DNA of 64,000 bases from Rhabdornis inornatus (taxonomy: Eukaryota > Chordata > Aves > Passeriformes > Rhabdornithidae): the NCBI GenBank assembly GCA_013397075.1, contig VWZS01009947.1, positions 1,240,001-1,304,000 on the forward strand. The letters run 5' to 3'. Position 1 is the stretch's first letter. Each line of letters opens with the position of its first letter. Shown here piece by piece: positions 50,912 through 64,000 of the stretch. The translations under genes and the position numbers were made by a program. The notes under the pieces were generated by a model that ran no database searches, had not been told where the DNA came from, and worked only from the letters and a program-made list of their open reading frames with translations.

Positions 50912-53900
50912 TGTACATATCCTGATAAACTCCAGTTCTGTGAGCCCCTCAGTCAAATCTGAGAAAATATGAGGATGCTGGTCAGGTATCCTCACTAGCT
51001 CCTGTGGGCCTTACCACGTGATTAGGGAAGACACATCTGGGTGTTCAAACAAATCACTGAAGTTTAGCTGTAGTTGAAGCAGATTTGGTGACATCTGAGG
51101 GAAAAGTGTGTTAGAGGATACAAGGCCTCTGCAAGGATGAGGAGAAAATCTTGCCAGAGAAATTCCAACAGAACTTCTGAGTTCTGCTTCTGGCAAACAC
51201 TTTCCCTGCACAGGGAGTTGTAGCAACAAGTCTCCCTTCGAATCTGGTTGTGCTTGATGAAGATAAATAAAGTAAAGCAGGAAATGGAGTGGATTTGAGA
51301 TTGAAATAAGCCTTATGTAAGGCTCTTGCCCCTTGTCCAGAGGAGATAAAAAAGCAACCCCATGTTGCTTTTTGGAAGGTGGAGGGATTCCTAGGAAACC
51401 CAGGCTGGTGTGTCTCTGCACAGGGTTCAGTCAATGGCATCAGTAGTCCCTCAAGAGCTGTTAGCTGTTGTTTTGCAGGTGTTTGGGATTAATAGGATAG
51501 TTGGGATTAATTAAATAGTACAGGTAGATGGCAATGATATCCAAGGTCATCTGTGTACCTGCAAGTCTTGCTGTTAGGACAGTACTCAGGTTTGTTTTGA
51601 GTTCATTTCTTCCACCTCTGCCATGATCAGGAAGAAAGGGTGCAGCTGGTAACATTTCATGGTCCAGCAGAGAAGCAGTGCTGCAGGAGAGAGGGAAGTG
51701 GGGCTGGAAAGAGGTGGTGCAAGGATAGGATGGGAAGAAAGACCTGAAATGGAATGGGTTTGGTTTGCTTTCTTAAGAGCAAGTTGTACTTCTCGGAGAT
51801 GCTAAAGGCTGGTGGGGAAGGAGAAAGGCAAGGATGGGGAGGAGAAGGCTGCATGGTGAGAGCCTCTGCTTAACAACAATTGCCCCTCACTTATTTCATT
51901 ATGTTCTATAAAATCTTCTTTTGCTGCCTACATGCAATCAAAAAGCAATGATTTTTGAGAAGCCTTCAGCTGAATATGAAAGAAAATACTAGTGGGGGAA
52001 AGGGTGCTATTTTAATAACTAATTAATAACTAGTTTCCTTGAAACAAATTAAACAAACAGGTAGGGTTTATTTTCAGACATGACTTCCTCTGAGGAGGGC
52101 AGAGTTTTAAGCGTGGTGTATCATGGAGAAATGGACTGTCTGGTTAGAAAATCCTGATCCATGTAGCCAAGACACCTGACAAACATCAGAGGCTGTGTTG
52201 TACAGAGAGTGGAAAATCACCAGTGTGTTCCAGAGCAAGACCAGGTTTGGGGTGGGGAGGGGTGAGGGATGTTAGTTAACCTTGGATGAAATTATAACTG
52301 AATGTGCTGGAGACTTTCTGCAACAGAAACTGATTGTATCTTGTGTATAGATAAAAGTGGATGGTCAGAAATGTTTCTCTTCTGCTGAAGTTTTTGCCTG
52401 GAGCTGTAATTTACTGCAAATCAGGGGAGTAGCTTTTTTTTTCCCCTGTTAAAATGTAAGAAGAAATATAGAGACGTTTTTATTGTAGGACAAATTTCCA
52501 GGGCTAACCATGGAGTCATATGCTCTGGTGTTGTCATGATTAAAATTTTCACTGCTGTCAGAAAGCACATTGTACTCTGGCAGCATATTGCTCCTGACAC
52601 TGTTCCCTCTTTTAGGGATTACTGCTTTGGTTCTCTGTCACATTCATATGCTGAAAACCAGCTGGAGCATCCTGCAGGGAAATATTCTGTATAAGGGTTT
52701 TTTAAAGGCCTGCTGTGACCATAGAAATATTTGTGTACTTTGTTTCTTTACAGCTCGTTGTAGAAAGAAAAAGTGATACCAGAAGGGACATCATAAATAA
52801 TATGAACAAAAGTTTGGATAGGTAATACACTTCATACTGCAGGATTTATACCATTCCCTAGAAGCTAGAGATTGGATTATGATTTAAAGTATGTGGGATA
52901 AGAGGTGAAGTTCTCTCATACTTGCATACTGTCAATTTTATTATTTTTTTTTTAATTTATTAATCCATAAAATGAAGTCCTAAAGGAGGGGGATTTTCTT
53001 TTCAAACACTTTTAAATGCCTTTTGATTCTCTGCTGCATTCAGAGATCCAGACAATGCTTTTGTTGATCCAGTCTGAGGTTTAGTTTTGTTTTTAAATTC
53101 AGTGAAATGAGAGATATGACCCAGGTACAGGCCTGTCTAAATGTGAACAAAACTTGGCCCATAAACTGCAAAATCCGCTACATTTATTTACATCTGCTTG
53201 TATTCTGAGGTACCATGTATGCATGCCTGTAGATGTGTCAGCAAGCAAATGTGTCCTTTTCTGAGAAAGTGAATGTCTCAGTGAATGGCTTCACTGAGAA
53301 GCTCTTGCTTACAAAGCTCCTTTGCTGGAGTTGCTGTGAAAGGGTCACTGAACTGAAAAAAAACCCGTAATTGAACAGACTTTTATTTACTGATTGTCAG
53401 CTGATAGAATGCAGTTCATTCAATCCCAGGCTAATCAAGTCCTGAAGAAACACTGCTATGAACAAGTTCTGACCCAAGTGTTTTCTCATTTCATTTAAGC
53501 TTTTATAAAATCCTGTTCAAAGGACATTCTAATGGAAATAAAGCTTAATCCCTAGTGGAAGTTACCCAAACAAAACATTTAGTAGAAGCAGATATTTCAA
53601 ACTGCTTTCACTGATGGGCCAAGAACTTTTCAGTATTTCAGCTTCTTTTCACCCTGGGAATGACATTTTCTGATATTTAAAACAAAATGTACTATAATAA
53701 AAATACAACAACTAGAAACACTCTGAAAAGAGAAGGAAATGCTTTTTCCTCCCTAGTGCTCTTTCAGGGCAAATTCACCTGTGTTTTCCTTCCTTGCTTT
53801 CATGTAGAGTGAAAGGGCTTCTTCCAATCATCATGTTTTGTAATTCCTAATGAGGCAGCAATAGCTGTTCTGCTGGCAGAAGCACACGGGGTGGATGAGA

Positions 53901-56808
53901 GCCCCTTTTGGCTCTCCATGACCACTTTGTAAAACACAGTCAGTAAATCCGATTAAAAGTAGCACTGGAATTGCAGAAGCATCCAGTTACTGAAAATATT
54001 ATAACATCTCCTGACTGCAGATCAAGTTTTCTGCTTGTAAGCACATTTTACTGTGGTGATTTGTTCAGACAAACAGCTGAGTTTTTATTTCCATGTAACA
54101 TTTTTGCATTTGTCAAAGGTTATGGGGCTTCTTTCTGGATTTGTGGGTTTGGTACTTGGCAGCACTGCCAAGGTTTACACTCAATCTCATTACTTATACC
54201 TCATTCTGAGTGAAGAAGGATTACAGCTGAAGTGGGTGATGCTGATGTGTTTGTTCTTTCAGAAAATACCAGCTTGCACCATCAAAACTTCAAATTACAT
54301 TCAGGCTCTCCTTATATTGGCATTGCTCTCTGCTATACCTTTCTGGTCTAACTGCAGACTGTAAAAAGCTTTCAGCTGCAGCAACCTTGGCTTAAAAGAA
54401 GAAGATCTGTGAGTCCACAGCTGATGCATACAGCTTGGTCTGGAAGGGTCCTAAGAAAGACTTTATTTTTTTTCCCATTTTTTCTTTTGTGGTGTTTAGT
54501 GGTAATAAAAATAAGAATACAAGATGCTGTGATAGTCTAGGGTTTAGCTGCATATTTTAAGGGTTTCTTGAATAGATTTAATTTTTTAAACTTTCTCTCT
54601 ATAAAACCAAGTTCATTTTTTTTGGTTCTGAAGCCCTCAGAACATTCTGAAGAGATATTTCTTATTTAAACTTTTACATAGAATTTTTTTATACATAAAA
54701 GTTAGGTTTTTTGTACTGCTAGAGTTCAAGCCTAATGCTGTGTGTCCACCAGTCATCCTATCAAAAAAATAACTGTGCTTTTTACTTGATCTGAATTTCT
54801 GGGTGACTGGGTTTTTTCTGAGGCTGACTCTTGGAGTACAGCATGCCATCACGTCGCAATATATTATTCCACAGAAAGCTTAGGATGGAGTTAAATGTTA
54901 TGTTGGTCACTAAATTAACCAAGCTTTTCCCAACAATTATTTTCTTCCCCTGGTAATCACTAGTGACTTTAAAAAAACAAACTTTGTTTGTATTCAAAAG
55001 ACCAGCTCTCAGAGGAGTTAAAGTAATGGTTGTGTTGTAGAAGGCCAAGTGTTCTTTCCTAGTTTAGTCCTTGCTTAACTGCTTTCTTCAAAGCTGAGTA
55101 TGCTTGGATGTGTTCTTTGGTATTTGAATGTTAGGAAATGGAAAATTAAAAATAATAATGGAGGAAATTCCCATCTGGGAAATCTGTTGTGCATTCAAAG
55201 CACCTTTAGTTGCAAACTTGCACTTTGTGGCCTTGACGCATATTGTACCTAAAGATCAAGCTTGGATTTGAGCTTTCCCAAGGTTTTTAGTGAGGGGGTG
55301 GGAGGCCTGGGAGAGGATTAATTCAGCTTTGCCTAATTCCATTGCTCTCAGTATTTATGGTGCCTGGTGCATGGCCAGATGTTCCCTTTTCAAAAGGAAT
55401 ACAGAGCTTGCCCTGGGTCTAGATTCAGGCCCAAGACCACGACTGTCCCTTTCAGTGCCGTGCAGAAATTAACACAGCAGTGAGCAAAGGTGCAAAAGGA
55501 GGACCATCCTCTGCCTTTTTTGTAGATCATCAGAATGCTCAGTGATTGGGGGAGGGAATGTGCAGTCTGTGCAAAAAGCAGTGGTAGAAGAGTTTGGTGA
55601 AACTTTCACAAGTGTAAGAAAATTATTTGGCTCTCTTCTGGCACAGATAAAATAATAATCTTTGCTGTTCAAAGTGCCAGTCTTACAGAAATCTCAATGA
55701 TGTTGTGAGCTATGTAAGCAGAATTTATGAGCAGCCAAACAAAACCCAAAGATTGTGATGATCTTCCTATGGAAGTGTGGGTCTGGGAGAGCAGCAGCCA
55801 AGGAAAGTTTGCAGAAACATCACACAGATTTATTTGAAGCATGAAGCCAAGAGGGAGAAGGAGCTCTCAGGGCTCAGCTACTGACTGGAAGGAGACTTGG
55901 CATCATGAGCAAAGGAAGTGCTTCCTTGAATGCTCAGTAGCACTTTGCTTGTGTATTTCGTAAATAAATGCAAATGTCAGAAAGAGAGGAAATCAACAAT
56001 TGACATAAAGTTTATGTAGTGGCAGGGTAGCATAAAAGCCTTGTCCTTGGGTAATTAACAGGACAGGTAGCCAGGTGCGTTTGCAATATGCTCCTCTCAT
56101 GAGCCAGCTGTCCAGGAAGACATCCTGCTTTCCTAGGTTCCTAGATTCTTAGTGCCTGTGCCATGACCAAACCAACTTGTGGCAAAGCTATAGCAGAGCA
56201 CAACTCACAGCCACGTGTCTGTGGGTCACAAAGAGCTGCATGTCTGAGGTCATTCAAAAGCAATTTTTTCAGGTAATATTTTACTTCTTTCTGCTGTGAT
56301 GCCATGCAATACAGAAGCAGACCATAATTCAAATTTAAGAAGATGCTAGAATCTTAGCTCTGGCTCTTCTCAACTCTAAGTTAATATTATTTAATAATTC
56401 TTTATGTCCTTGATCTGCTGAAAGACAAAAACTTGTGCTTTTCCCTAAAGCCACTGTGAGCATATGCATGTGTTTGAAGCTAATTAACTATTTAAAATGT
56501 TTTACAGGAAACATGTAATTTCAATCTCATGTATACAAAACTTTAAAAAAATGGTGCAATTGGTCTTGTTCTTACATCTGTAGTATTGATCATGGCTGTG
56601 AGCTTTCTGGTGGCATTCAGCAGCCACAAAAGGGCAGTGCAGCTGGAAGGACAATTTGCAATTGGAGTGCTTTGCTCTTTCTTGCTCATTCACATGTGTT
56701 GCATTTGGCACTTGTGAACATCTTTTTGGGAAATGTCCCTAGAGTTTTGCTTTCACATTTCTGTAAATTCCTGCGACATTTGGTGTTACTGATTCTTCTG
56801 CTTTTCAG

Positions 56809-56926
56809 GTGCTCTATCCCTCTGGGCATCTTTGTGGCCCTCCTCGGGACTCAGTCCAACACATCTTTGCCATGTCGAGAGCTCCAGAGCTGGACTCAGT
56901 ACTCCAGGTGGGGGCTCCCTTATCTG
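56809..56926 (-). mobile_element. CR1 LINE fragment, internal 3' region, minus strand
   Basis: CCCTCTGGGCATCTTTGTGG, CCCTCCTCGGGACTCAGTCCAACA and GAGCTCCAGAGCTGGACTCAGTACTCCAGGTGGGG correspond to the reversed CR1 segment that in intact copies lies several hundred bases from the 3' end. Neither the 3' tail nor the 5' part is present, so it is a piece of an old insertion. It explains part of the 180-codon open frame at 56672-57214. Confidence 0.85.
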
Positions 56927-59900
56927 TATGCAAAAGTTACACCCTGTTGGCTATTTTGTATGAAAAACTACATTATTTTTACCTTCTCAATTTACATGAA
57001 ACCACAAGTATCTGTTGGTGTAGGAATATTGAGAAAGTTAATTCCTTATTGCAGAGGAGAACTATATTTCTGCAATACCGAAATCTTGCATAATAATCCG
57101 TTCACCTTGTGCGTTAATCCTGCCACTGATTTAAGAAAGTGGCCCAGAATAAAACATATATTCCACAAGCCCTGTGGCAGGGCAGAAGCAGCACAGCAGC
57201 CATCTCTGAAGTGAACTGTCTTGCTTGTACTTGCTGCTGGGTCTCTGAAACAAATAAAAGCATAGAAGAAAAAAATCCAGAAGAATGTGATGGTTAATTG
57301 AATTTGTGGGTGTCTACGAGCAACCAATATGAAGCAGAAGTAAAAAGCATAAATGAGCTTTTTGGGCACACTAAGCAAGGCAGTTTGGAGAGATATCCAA
57401 GCCATTGTAAGTGACCATGATAAAGTTTTTTGTACAGCTGAGATCACCTAGCTTTAACAAAGCCTAATTTGAATTTAGACAGGTAGCAGCAAGGATTAGT
57501 AGGTTGGTTAGAAGAATGGGATAGATTAAACATTTCCCTCTTATTCCTTACAAAGAGATAAAAATAGCTTGATTTGTACAGCGTGGTTGGCAGATGCTTA
57601 TAAGAGGATAGGACAACTATTTGTAAATGGATTGGAGGGTTGTGTATCAGGGAGGAAAAAAATTATATTAAAGGATAATATTAATCCCAGATTGACTGTT
57701 TATTATCTAGTTAATTTAGGCCAGAAACTGGAAGGTTCCTGAACACTCATAGAGTGAAGCTCTAAACAGGACTGGAAGGAGAGAAGAGTTTAAATTGTTG
57801 GGAGATTGAGCATGATAAGCCCAATGAAAGGGATTGTGTAACTAATTTGGAGAATTCCTGAAGATAAGAATCCATGTGTAACTGCTATGTTCAAAAGGAA
57901 ACCAGATCACTGCTTGCACTGTATTTATTTTTTGGTAATCCTGCGCTAAGACTTCTGCCCCTTTCTTGTAGGGATCAGCAGAGATTTGTCCCCCTAAACT
58001 ATGTAACAAACTTTGTTTTAAAGTTTTCCTGCTTATTGAAGGGATCTAGGACAGCAGCAGTGCCTTCAGTCTCTCTTGTGCTGCCTTCTGTCCCAGGCTG
58101 TTTTGTCTACAACTGTTTCTCAGCTCCTTATTTGGTTATCAATATTGGGTGGGTATTGTGTGGAAAGTGGGCACCTGGGTATCTGTTGTGGGACTGCAGG
58201 AAACCTTGATGCAGGATCTGTATCCCAGTTCTCCATTCCTGCCAAAGAGAGAGTTGCTGATTTCTTTTTCCATCAAAAGGTGTTGGTAATCGAGTAGTGT
58301 TCCCCCATCCTCTGTTTATACAGACACTTTGTGTCTTTAAAGGCTATTTATGTTTTTATTTTGAACATTTCACAGGCACACTGCTGTTTACTCATGCAAA
58401 GGCCTGGAGTACAACTGAGTACTTGTCATGCTGTACTGATTGAATCCAAGTTTGTTTTGCCTCTGTTATTCCTCCTTTCTGGTGCATAAAAAAATACCAT
58501 GGGAGAGAAGCACTTTCTGGATTCCTTGAGTATTCCTTGTGCTGCTGTGTTATGGGAGAGCTCTGTATGCAAGAGACATGACAGCAGGAGAGATCCTCTT
58601 GCTTAGGTTGTACAGTCAAGGAGAAGCTATTTACTATTTACTTTTCTGCCTTGATGGCTTTGGCACAGGTAAAATAGCAATGAAATTTCAGACGGTAGCA
58701 GTCACACCTTTATCTATCAGTTTGCCCTGCTCAACAGTGCATAGTTAATTCCTTTTTTCCCCTGTAGATTGCTGTTTAAAAGCACTCACTGTCTAGCCAG
58801 CTACTGTGTGTGCTTTAAGCTGAGGAATAAAAACATGCTGCCAGCTACAAGGTCTTGTTGCTGTACTTTTCCTTGTGACCTTTAACAAATGCAAACCATT
58901 GTTATTGTGCACAGAATCCAGCAAGGCTATAATCACCATTAAAGAGGGTGGTTGGTTTATATTTACTTTGGGTTTCACTATTTTAGGGCAGACGGGAAAA
59001 ATATTTATGGTGGGGGTGGTTTTGGTTTTTTTTTTATTTTTTCTAGGACAGGAATAATCTTTTCTGTTTACATTTGTGGAGTAAGCACAGCCAGGTCCAT
59101 GCAGCAACTGGGACTCCTGTGCCATAGTACATGACTATTTGTGTCCTTACTTTTCTCATCCCACATCCAATTGACCAGTGGATCCATGCATAAACAGGTC
59201 CCATCTGATTGAGTGAGATGTCTAAATAGTTAGTAACAATTGCAGTAGAAAAAAAAATTTTCTTCTGAGCTGCAGAAATCTAGTTCACTCACACCTTGCA
59301 TCCTACATCCCAACTTTCTGTCAGTAAAAAGAAATAAATAAAATAAATTATATAAACCTCTCCAGATTTAACAGTTGTGTCTTTTCTGAGGCCTCCACCA
59401 GCAGGTTTTTTCCCCTTTTGCTGTTTCCTGCCTTTCTCCTCCCAGCAAACACTGTCACCTTCCTGCAAACTTGTGCATGAGCAAAAGACATTGTATGGGA
59501 TGCCCAGTTCTGAGCAGTGTGTCCTCCATGACCCAGCTCAGCAAGGAGCTGCTGATTCGCTGTTGCAGCCTTTCCCTTCACAGGGAAATTTGCTGGTTTC
59601 TTCTACCATACAAATCTTGCACTTTAGGAATTTCGAACCTCAAGCCATCTGTCAAATGTAGCCAAAATTGCTCATTGTGTTTGGAAACCATCAGGAAATG
59701 CAAAGCTGGACAGACCTACACCACAACTGTATAAACCCCATTTAATTAGCAAAGTAGCCTAAGAAGACTGGATTCCCAATTGTAATGTATACAGACAGAT
59801 ATGTATTCCTACCCAGCTCATAGAACATTAGCTCTGAAGATGTGCTGTTACATGCATTCTGCAAATAGATAATTGGAGGGGGAGAGGGAGGAAGGAGAGA

Positions 59901-62900
59901 GATGTTTGTATCATTTCATGGCAGGTAACCATGGTCATTCATACCACACCTGGGTGTTTCTGACTTTGTTTCTCACACAAGTGCTAATGAAATATTTTGT
60001 GGTTAAAAAAAAAAAAAGAAAGAAAAAAAGAGCTTGGAAACCCAGTATCCAAAGGGTTTCAAAACTTTATTGTATGTGCCAAATATTTCCAGCTGTTATT
60101 GCCTTCCACTTATTTCCCACAGCATCTTGGCCTGGGTCTGCTAGTGATCTTTCTTCGTTGATGGCATGAGATGTTAGCTGAGCCAATGTTTATGCTGCTC
60201 AGAAAGATATTCCTCAAGCCTTACTTCATTAATGATTTTAAAGCTTGTTAACCTGTTTATCTTCAAAGGATGGAAGCTTTTAATGCTAAGTAAAGTAGAT
60301 GGCATTTATATAGATTTTGATAATGAGTACAATTGGATATCAGACTCCAGTCTGTCTTATAGACCAGGAGTCATCACACATTCTTCAGTTGCTCTCCCTG
60401 AGAGGAGGGAGATTAGACTGCAAACATGGGTGTCTGAAGCAGCATTGCATCTGCTCACTCCAACTCATTGAGAATTTCTAACGTACAGCTCCTTCAAAGG
60501 AAAACAATTGCTAAGATATTCAGTAGTGGAAAATTTGGGGATGGCTTGCTATAGCTTCTGTGATCATTCATAGATTGCCTTGTGGCACAGCATAATTTTG
60601 TGAGTGGCTTAATTTAATCAAATCTAGATCAGCGAGGGATATCTTCGATATTGTGGAATCAGCTGCTTTCTATCATGAGATTTTAGAAAGTCTTATGGGC
60701 AAAGCGTTTTAAAATCTGTTTAAATTTTCTTATATATCAGCCTACTGTGCTTTCTGAAAGACTTGATGTCAAGTTACTTAGGTTACTCAAAACCACTGCC
60801 TGGTTGATTGACTGCTCTTTGTTGTTTTGGCTTTGAAACATTCATTCCTTCATTAGAATGGAAGGAAGTTTTTGCTTTTATTTTCCACCATTCACATTGA
60901 TGCTGCTTGCATTTTATATTTCTTTCTGTTTTGGTGATGAAAACATCCTGCTGGTTAATTGTTGTAAACATTTACCTAGCACTTTGCAGTTACTAATGAA
61001 TTAATCTCTGTAATGCTGGGAAAGTATTATGTGTATTTTAAAGCTCAAGAGTGTTGATGAGACATACCTAAGGCCTTAAAGTGTGTCAGTAGTGTAGATG
61101 AGGATTTAATTTGAGAACATTACTGTGACTCACTGTACTTAATATGCAAGCAGTGTCAGTCTGTGGGTTTGTGTATGAGCCAGGATTTGCAGTATTACAG
61201 AGATTACATCTCTCTTATTGTTCTACAGCAGCTCTTTCAGGTTGTGTTCATTTTCCTTTGAGAAGTGGATATTTTTGAAATCTTGCTTCTATATTACAGA
61301 AATGTTAGGTTTAATTGAAAGGAAGATTGATTTGCAGCTAAAGCAAACCATTAAGTGTTTCAATATCAGTCCTAGAGGTTAGACTCCAAAAGGTGAAACT
61401 CCTCCCACTGATGGGACACAGAGAGACAACCTGTTCTCTTTTCCATTTCCCTGTCTGCAGGGACCTCCAGAACCACCTTGTGCTGCTGAGCCTCAGAGGG
61501 GCTCCCCAGTTTCACACAGCAGAGCTACCAGAGCTATGGGTAGCAGAGCCAGCAGGAATCCCACATCCCACCCTGTGTGTGATAAAGCAGCCTGAGAGTG
61601 AATGGACCAGGGGCTGAGCAGCACAAGCAGATTCTGCCCTAAAAGGTCTCTTTGCACTCTAACCCACAAAGAAATCACCCCACTTTTTCTGGAAAGATGA
61701 GAAAAACACCTTTGTTTTATTCCACGACTGATAGAATTGCCATGCAGAAAACCTGGCACTTGCTTTGTTATCAGCAGCTCAGAGCATGGGGTACCACTAA
61801 AAGCTCTGGTGGAGCAGAAAGAGCAGCTCATGGGGTATAAAATTCTTTTACTTCATATTTGCATTCAACAGTTGTGTTTCTGTTATTTAAGCTTCCTGAC
61901 CCGGGAATACTACTGGCTCTACACTCACAGCCTGGGCTGTACCAGTTAAGTGTGCATAACTATGGCTGTGGTTTGGTTTGGGGTTTTTTCCCTCCACAGA
62001 TACACTTTACATTGCTTCATTCTTTCAGAATTTAAGGTAGAACTAAACATTTGCTGAAAGAGATACACAGGGTGGGGAAGGCGAAATAATTTTCCAATCA
62101 CATATTACTTGTTCCTTCCCTTTTCCCTCATCACCATGTCCAGATGTTGCAAAATGAAACTTAGAGCTCAAAAATGTAGAAGTCGGGTTTTGTAGCTTAA
62201 CACCTCGTTTAAAGGGTATTTATTTGAGTGAAGTAACAATGCCAACTAGTGGTCAGATCCCTCACTGAGAAGAGATTTGGTATTCTAGCAAAGAAAAAAG
62301 GTAGTAAAAATGTATGTAAATCACAACAGCTTTTGTAACAATCGCACTACTCAGCTAAGAAAGAGACTGTAAGTAATTACTTTTGTTTAACAGGACATTT
62401 CAATTTGTAACATAACATGTGCATCATTAGGTTAATGACATCTGTCCTTGGACAATGCATTAGTATAATGTTATACTTTTCTTTTTTTCAAAATTAACTC
62501 ATCCCACTCATAATGTGATCACCTGTGCTAATGACACCAAAACCAAAGAAAGGAGTATGTGTTATCTCTGTCTTGTTTCACAGTAGTATCTGGGTTCTTT
62601 TTATCTAAAACATAAATATGCATTTGGGCTTGAATAACCCATTCTGGCTTCTCTTTGAAAGTCTACAGTTATTCTAATAAAAAGTTATAATCTTCCAACA
62701 TCACTAAAGGCTTTTTTCTTTTTCTTCCTCAGCCTTAGGTGTATATCAACATATCAACGTTGATGAGGTGCTCTGCCACAAGTTGCTCTTTATTTTTGTT
62801 GTTTCTTAATGACTCATTTTGCATCAAGATAACGAGATTCAGGGATACATATATAAATATTACTGGCTGTAATCTGGATGCCAATATCTAAATTTAATTA

Positions 62901-64000
62901 TCATCTTTATATATTAAAGACATAAAATGTAAAGCAGCTGTTTGGAATTTTCATTTCTTTTAGGCTTTTGGGGTGGTTGTTTGCCTGGGCTTTTTTCCCC
63001 TTTCAAAACTGTGTCCTTCCTATAGTGTTCACCTAGCTCTCAATTGTTTTAGAAAACTCATGTGGTGATTAACAAGATGATTTCAGTAGATGATGCAGGG
63101 AAAGGCACCAATTAGGAAGACAGCTCTCTAGGATCTACACAGCGGTTAAAATTACAGTATCTTTTTACTCTGCCTTAGCTGGATATTTCCAGAGTTGCAG
63201 TATGCAGGTGCCGTGTCTTCAGAATCTCCATCCTGCACATCTCTTGATGTGTCTGATGTTGAGGTGCACTGTTCTTTCAATATGCAGTGTTCTTTCAGAC
63301 ATTCCCTGGAGTTTCTCCTAGAAATTGGCCTGACTACCTGGCCTACCTAGCTGACTTTTGAAAAGCTAGATTTGCATGTGTTATCAGGTACTTGTAATTA
63401 TTATTTTTGTATTCATAACAATTTTGAGCATACCTATGCCATTCATCATGTTTCATGGTTTCTTCAGATAAAATTACCTTGTATGTCCTGTGAAGTCAGC
63501 TATTTGTGTATAGTTCTTAATCCTTTAAATACAACACCTGTATTTTATTTTATCCAAAGGCAAGCCAGGTTCATTTCTCTGATGTTTAGTGAACTTTGGA
63601 TCAATTCCTTGATCCCATGTGTTTCACTGCAATGCTGACATTAGGAGCTCTGATTCCCTTTGAGTTGCAGAAAAATGTGGGTCACACTTAAAGGAAATAT
63701 TTGGGGGGCTAGTTTTGGTTTGTGCTAGAGCTCCAAATCCTTCTTCCCCTTCTGGCAGGCTTCTGTACACACTGTCCCCTTTCACCATGGAATAACACAG
63801 ACAGAAAGCTCTCTTCTCCTTCCTGCAGCATCAGGAGTTGAAGCCTGCTGCCTTTGTCTGTGACATTGTCCAGTGCCTGCTCATGGCACTGCTGAGTGTC
63901 AGATTTGTATAAGCATCCTCATCCAACATGGTCCTTCACCTCTGCTTTCAGCTCCCTAACAGATACGTACTGACCTTTGATCTTCAGAGCACCACACACT
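56927..64000. other. Intergenic sequence, no gene recognised
   Basis: About 7 kb to the window end. It has an A/G simple tract at 60005-60030 and a T-rich patch near 59027-59042. Open frames are under 115 codons and unrelated to known families as far as I can tell. No exon with supported splice sites was found. Confidence 0.55.
60005..60030. repeat. Poly-A / GAAA simple tract
   Basis: Thirteen A, then GAAAGAAAAAAAG. It may be an old poly-A tail, but no retrosequence body is recognised upstream. Confidence 0.85.

Larger units (their letters stand above)
47839..56808. other. Intergenic sequence, no gene recognised
   Basis: About 9 kb. It has a 28-T run (48979-49006), a perfect 21-bp palindrome (50891-50911) and a purine-rich stretch at about 51660-51850 (G/A-rich on the + strand). 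Open frames are short (longest 136 codons on minus, 51011-51421, overlapped by a second frame on the same strand) and show no recognisable family. Confidence 0.55.

Noticed and set aside
56672..57214. 180-codon + frame with hydrophobic N-terminus
   Set aside because: It runs through a CR1 fragment (56809-56926) and no family is recognised; chance plus repeat.
61901..61945. A stretch reading EYYWLYTHS, briefly resembling a class B receptor helix motif
   Set aside because: It is on the wrong strand for the GLP1R synteny expected, has no continuation of the family pattern, and stops within a few codons.
1..64000. CRISPR arrays, bacterial operons, tRNA genes, rRNA
   Set aside because: There are no regularly spaced direct repeats, no tRNA B-box-like sequence in a cloverleaf context and no rRNA core; the genome is clearly vertebrate.

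Overview
The window is vertebrate nuclear DNA, most likely from a bird. The coding sequence is split into short exons with GT...AG introns and a long 3' untranslated region. The only interspersed repeats I can name are fragments of CR1, the dominant LINE of birds and other sauropsids; one ends in the typical ATTCTATG-type tail. The DNA is AT-rich and gene-poor, with many homopolymer and short tandem repeats. There are no operons, no ribosome binding sites and no CRISPR array.

Layout. 1-6650: the 3' part of a long first intron, with no recognisable exon but one unusually long open frame (2680-3441). 6651-11249: exons 2-5 of KCNK5 (TASK-2, K2P5.1), a two-pore-domain potassium channel, on the + strand. 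They encode about 420 residues, from position 63 of the human numbering to the stop. Exon 1 (start codon, first membrane helix, first part of the cap) must lie upstream of the window. 11250 to about 15635: a long 3' UTR ending at an AATAAA signal, with an AU-rich nonamer and Pumilio-type sites. 15636-64000: about 48 kb in which I find no gene with confidence. It holds four CR1 fragments (26462-26624 minus, 40168-40335 plus, 47687-47838 plus, 56809-56926 minus), several microsatellites, two short perfect palindromes and one small minus-strand open frame (27384-27593) that reads like genuine coding sequence but that I do not recognise.

Function. The window has one identifiable gene. TASK-2 is a plasma-membrane background K+ channel opened by external alkalinity. 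The exons here carry both pore loops, the extracellular pH-sensor arginine, the intracellular pH-sensor lysine, the dilysine linked to G-beta-gamma inhibition and the full cytoplasmic tail. The tail has an acidic stretch that looks longer than the mammalian one. I found no convincing new biological system. The items most worth checking are the 27.4-27.6 kb minus-strand open frame, the intron-1 open frame and the acidic tail insert. All comparisons with human TASK-2 are from memory of that protein, not from an alignment run.
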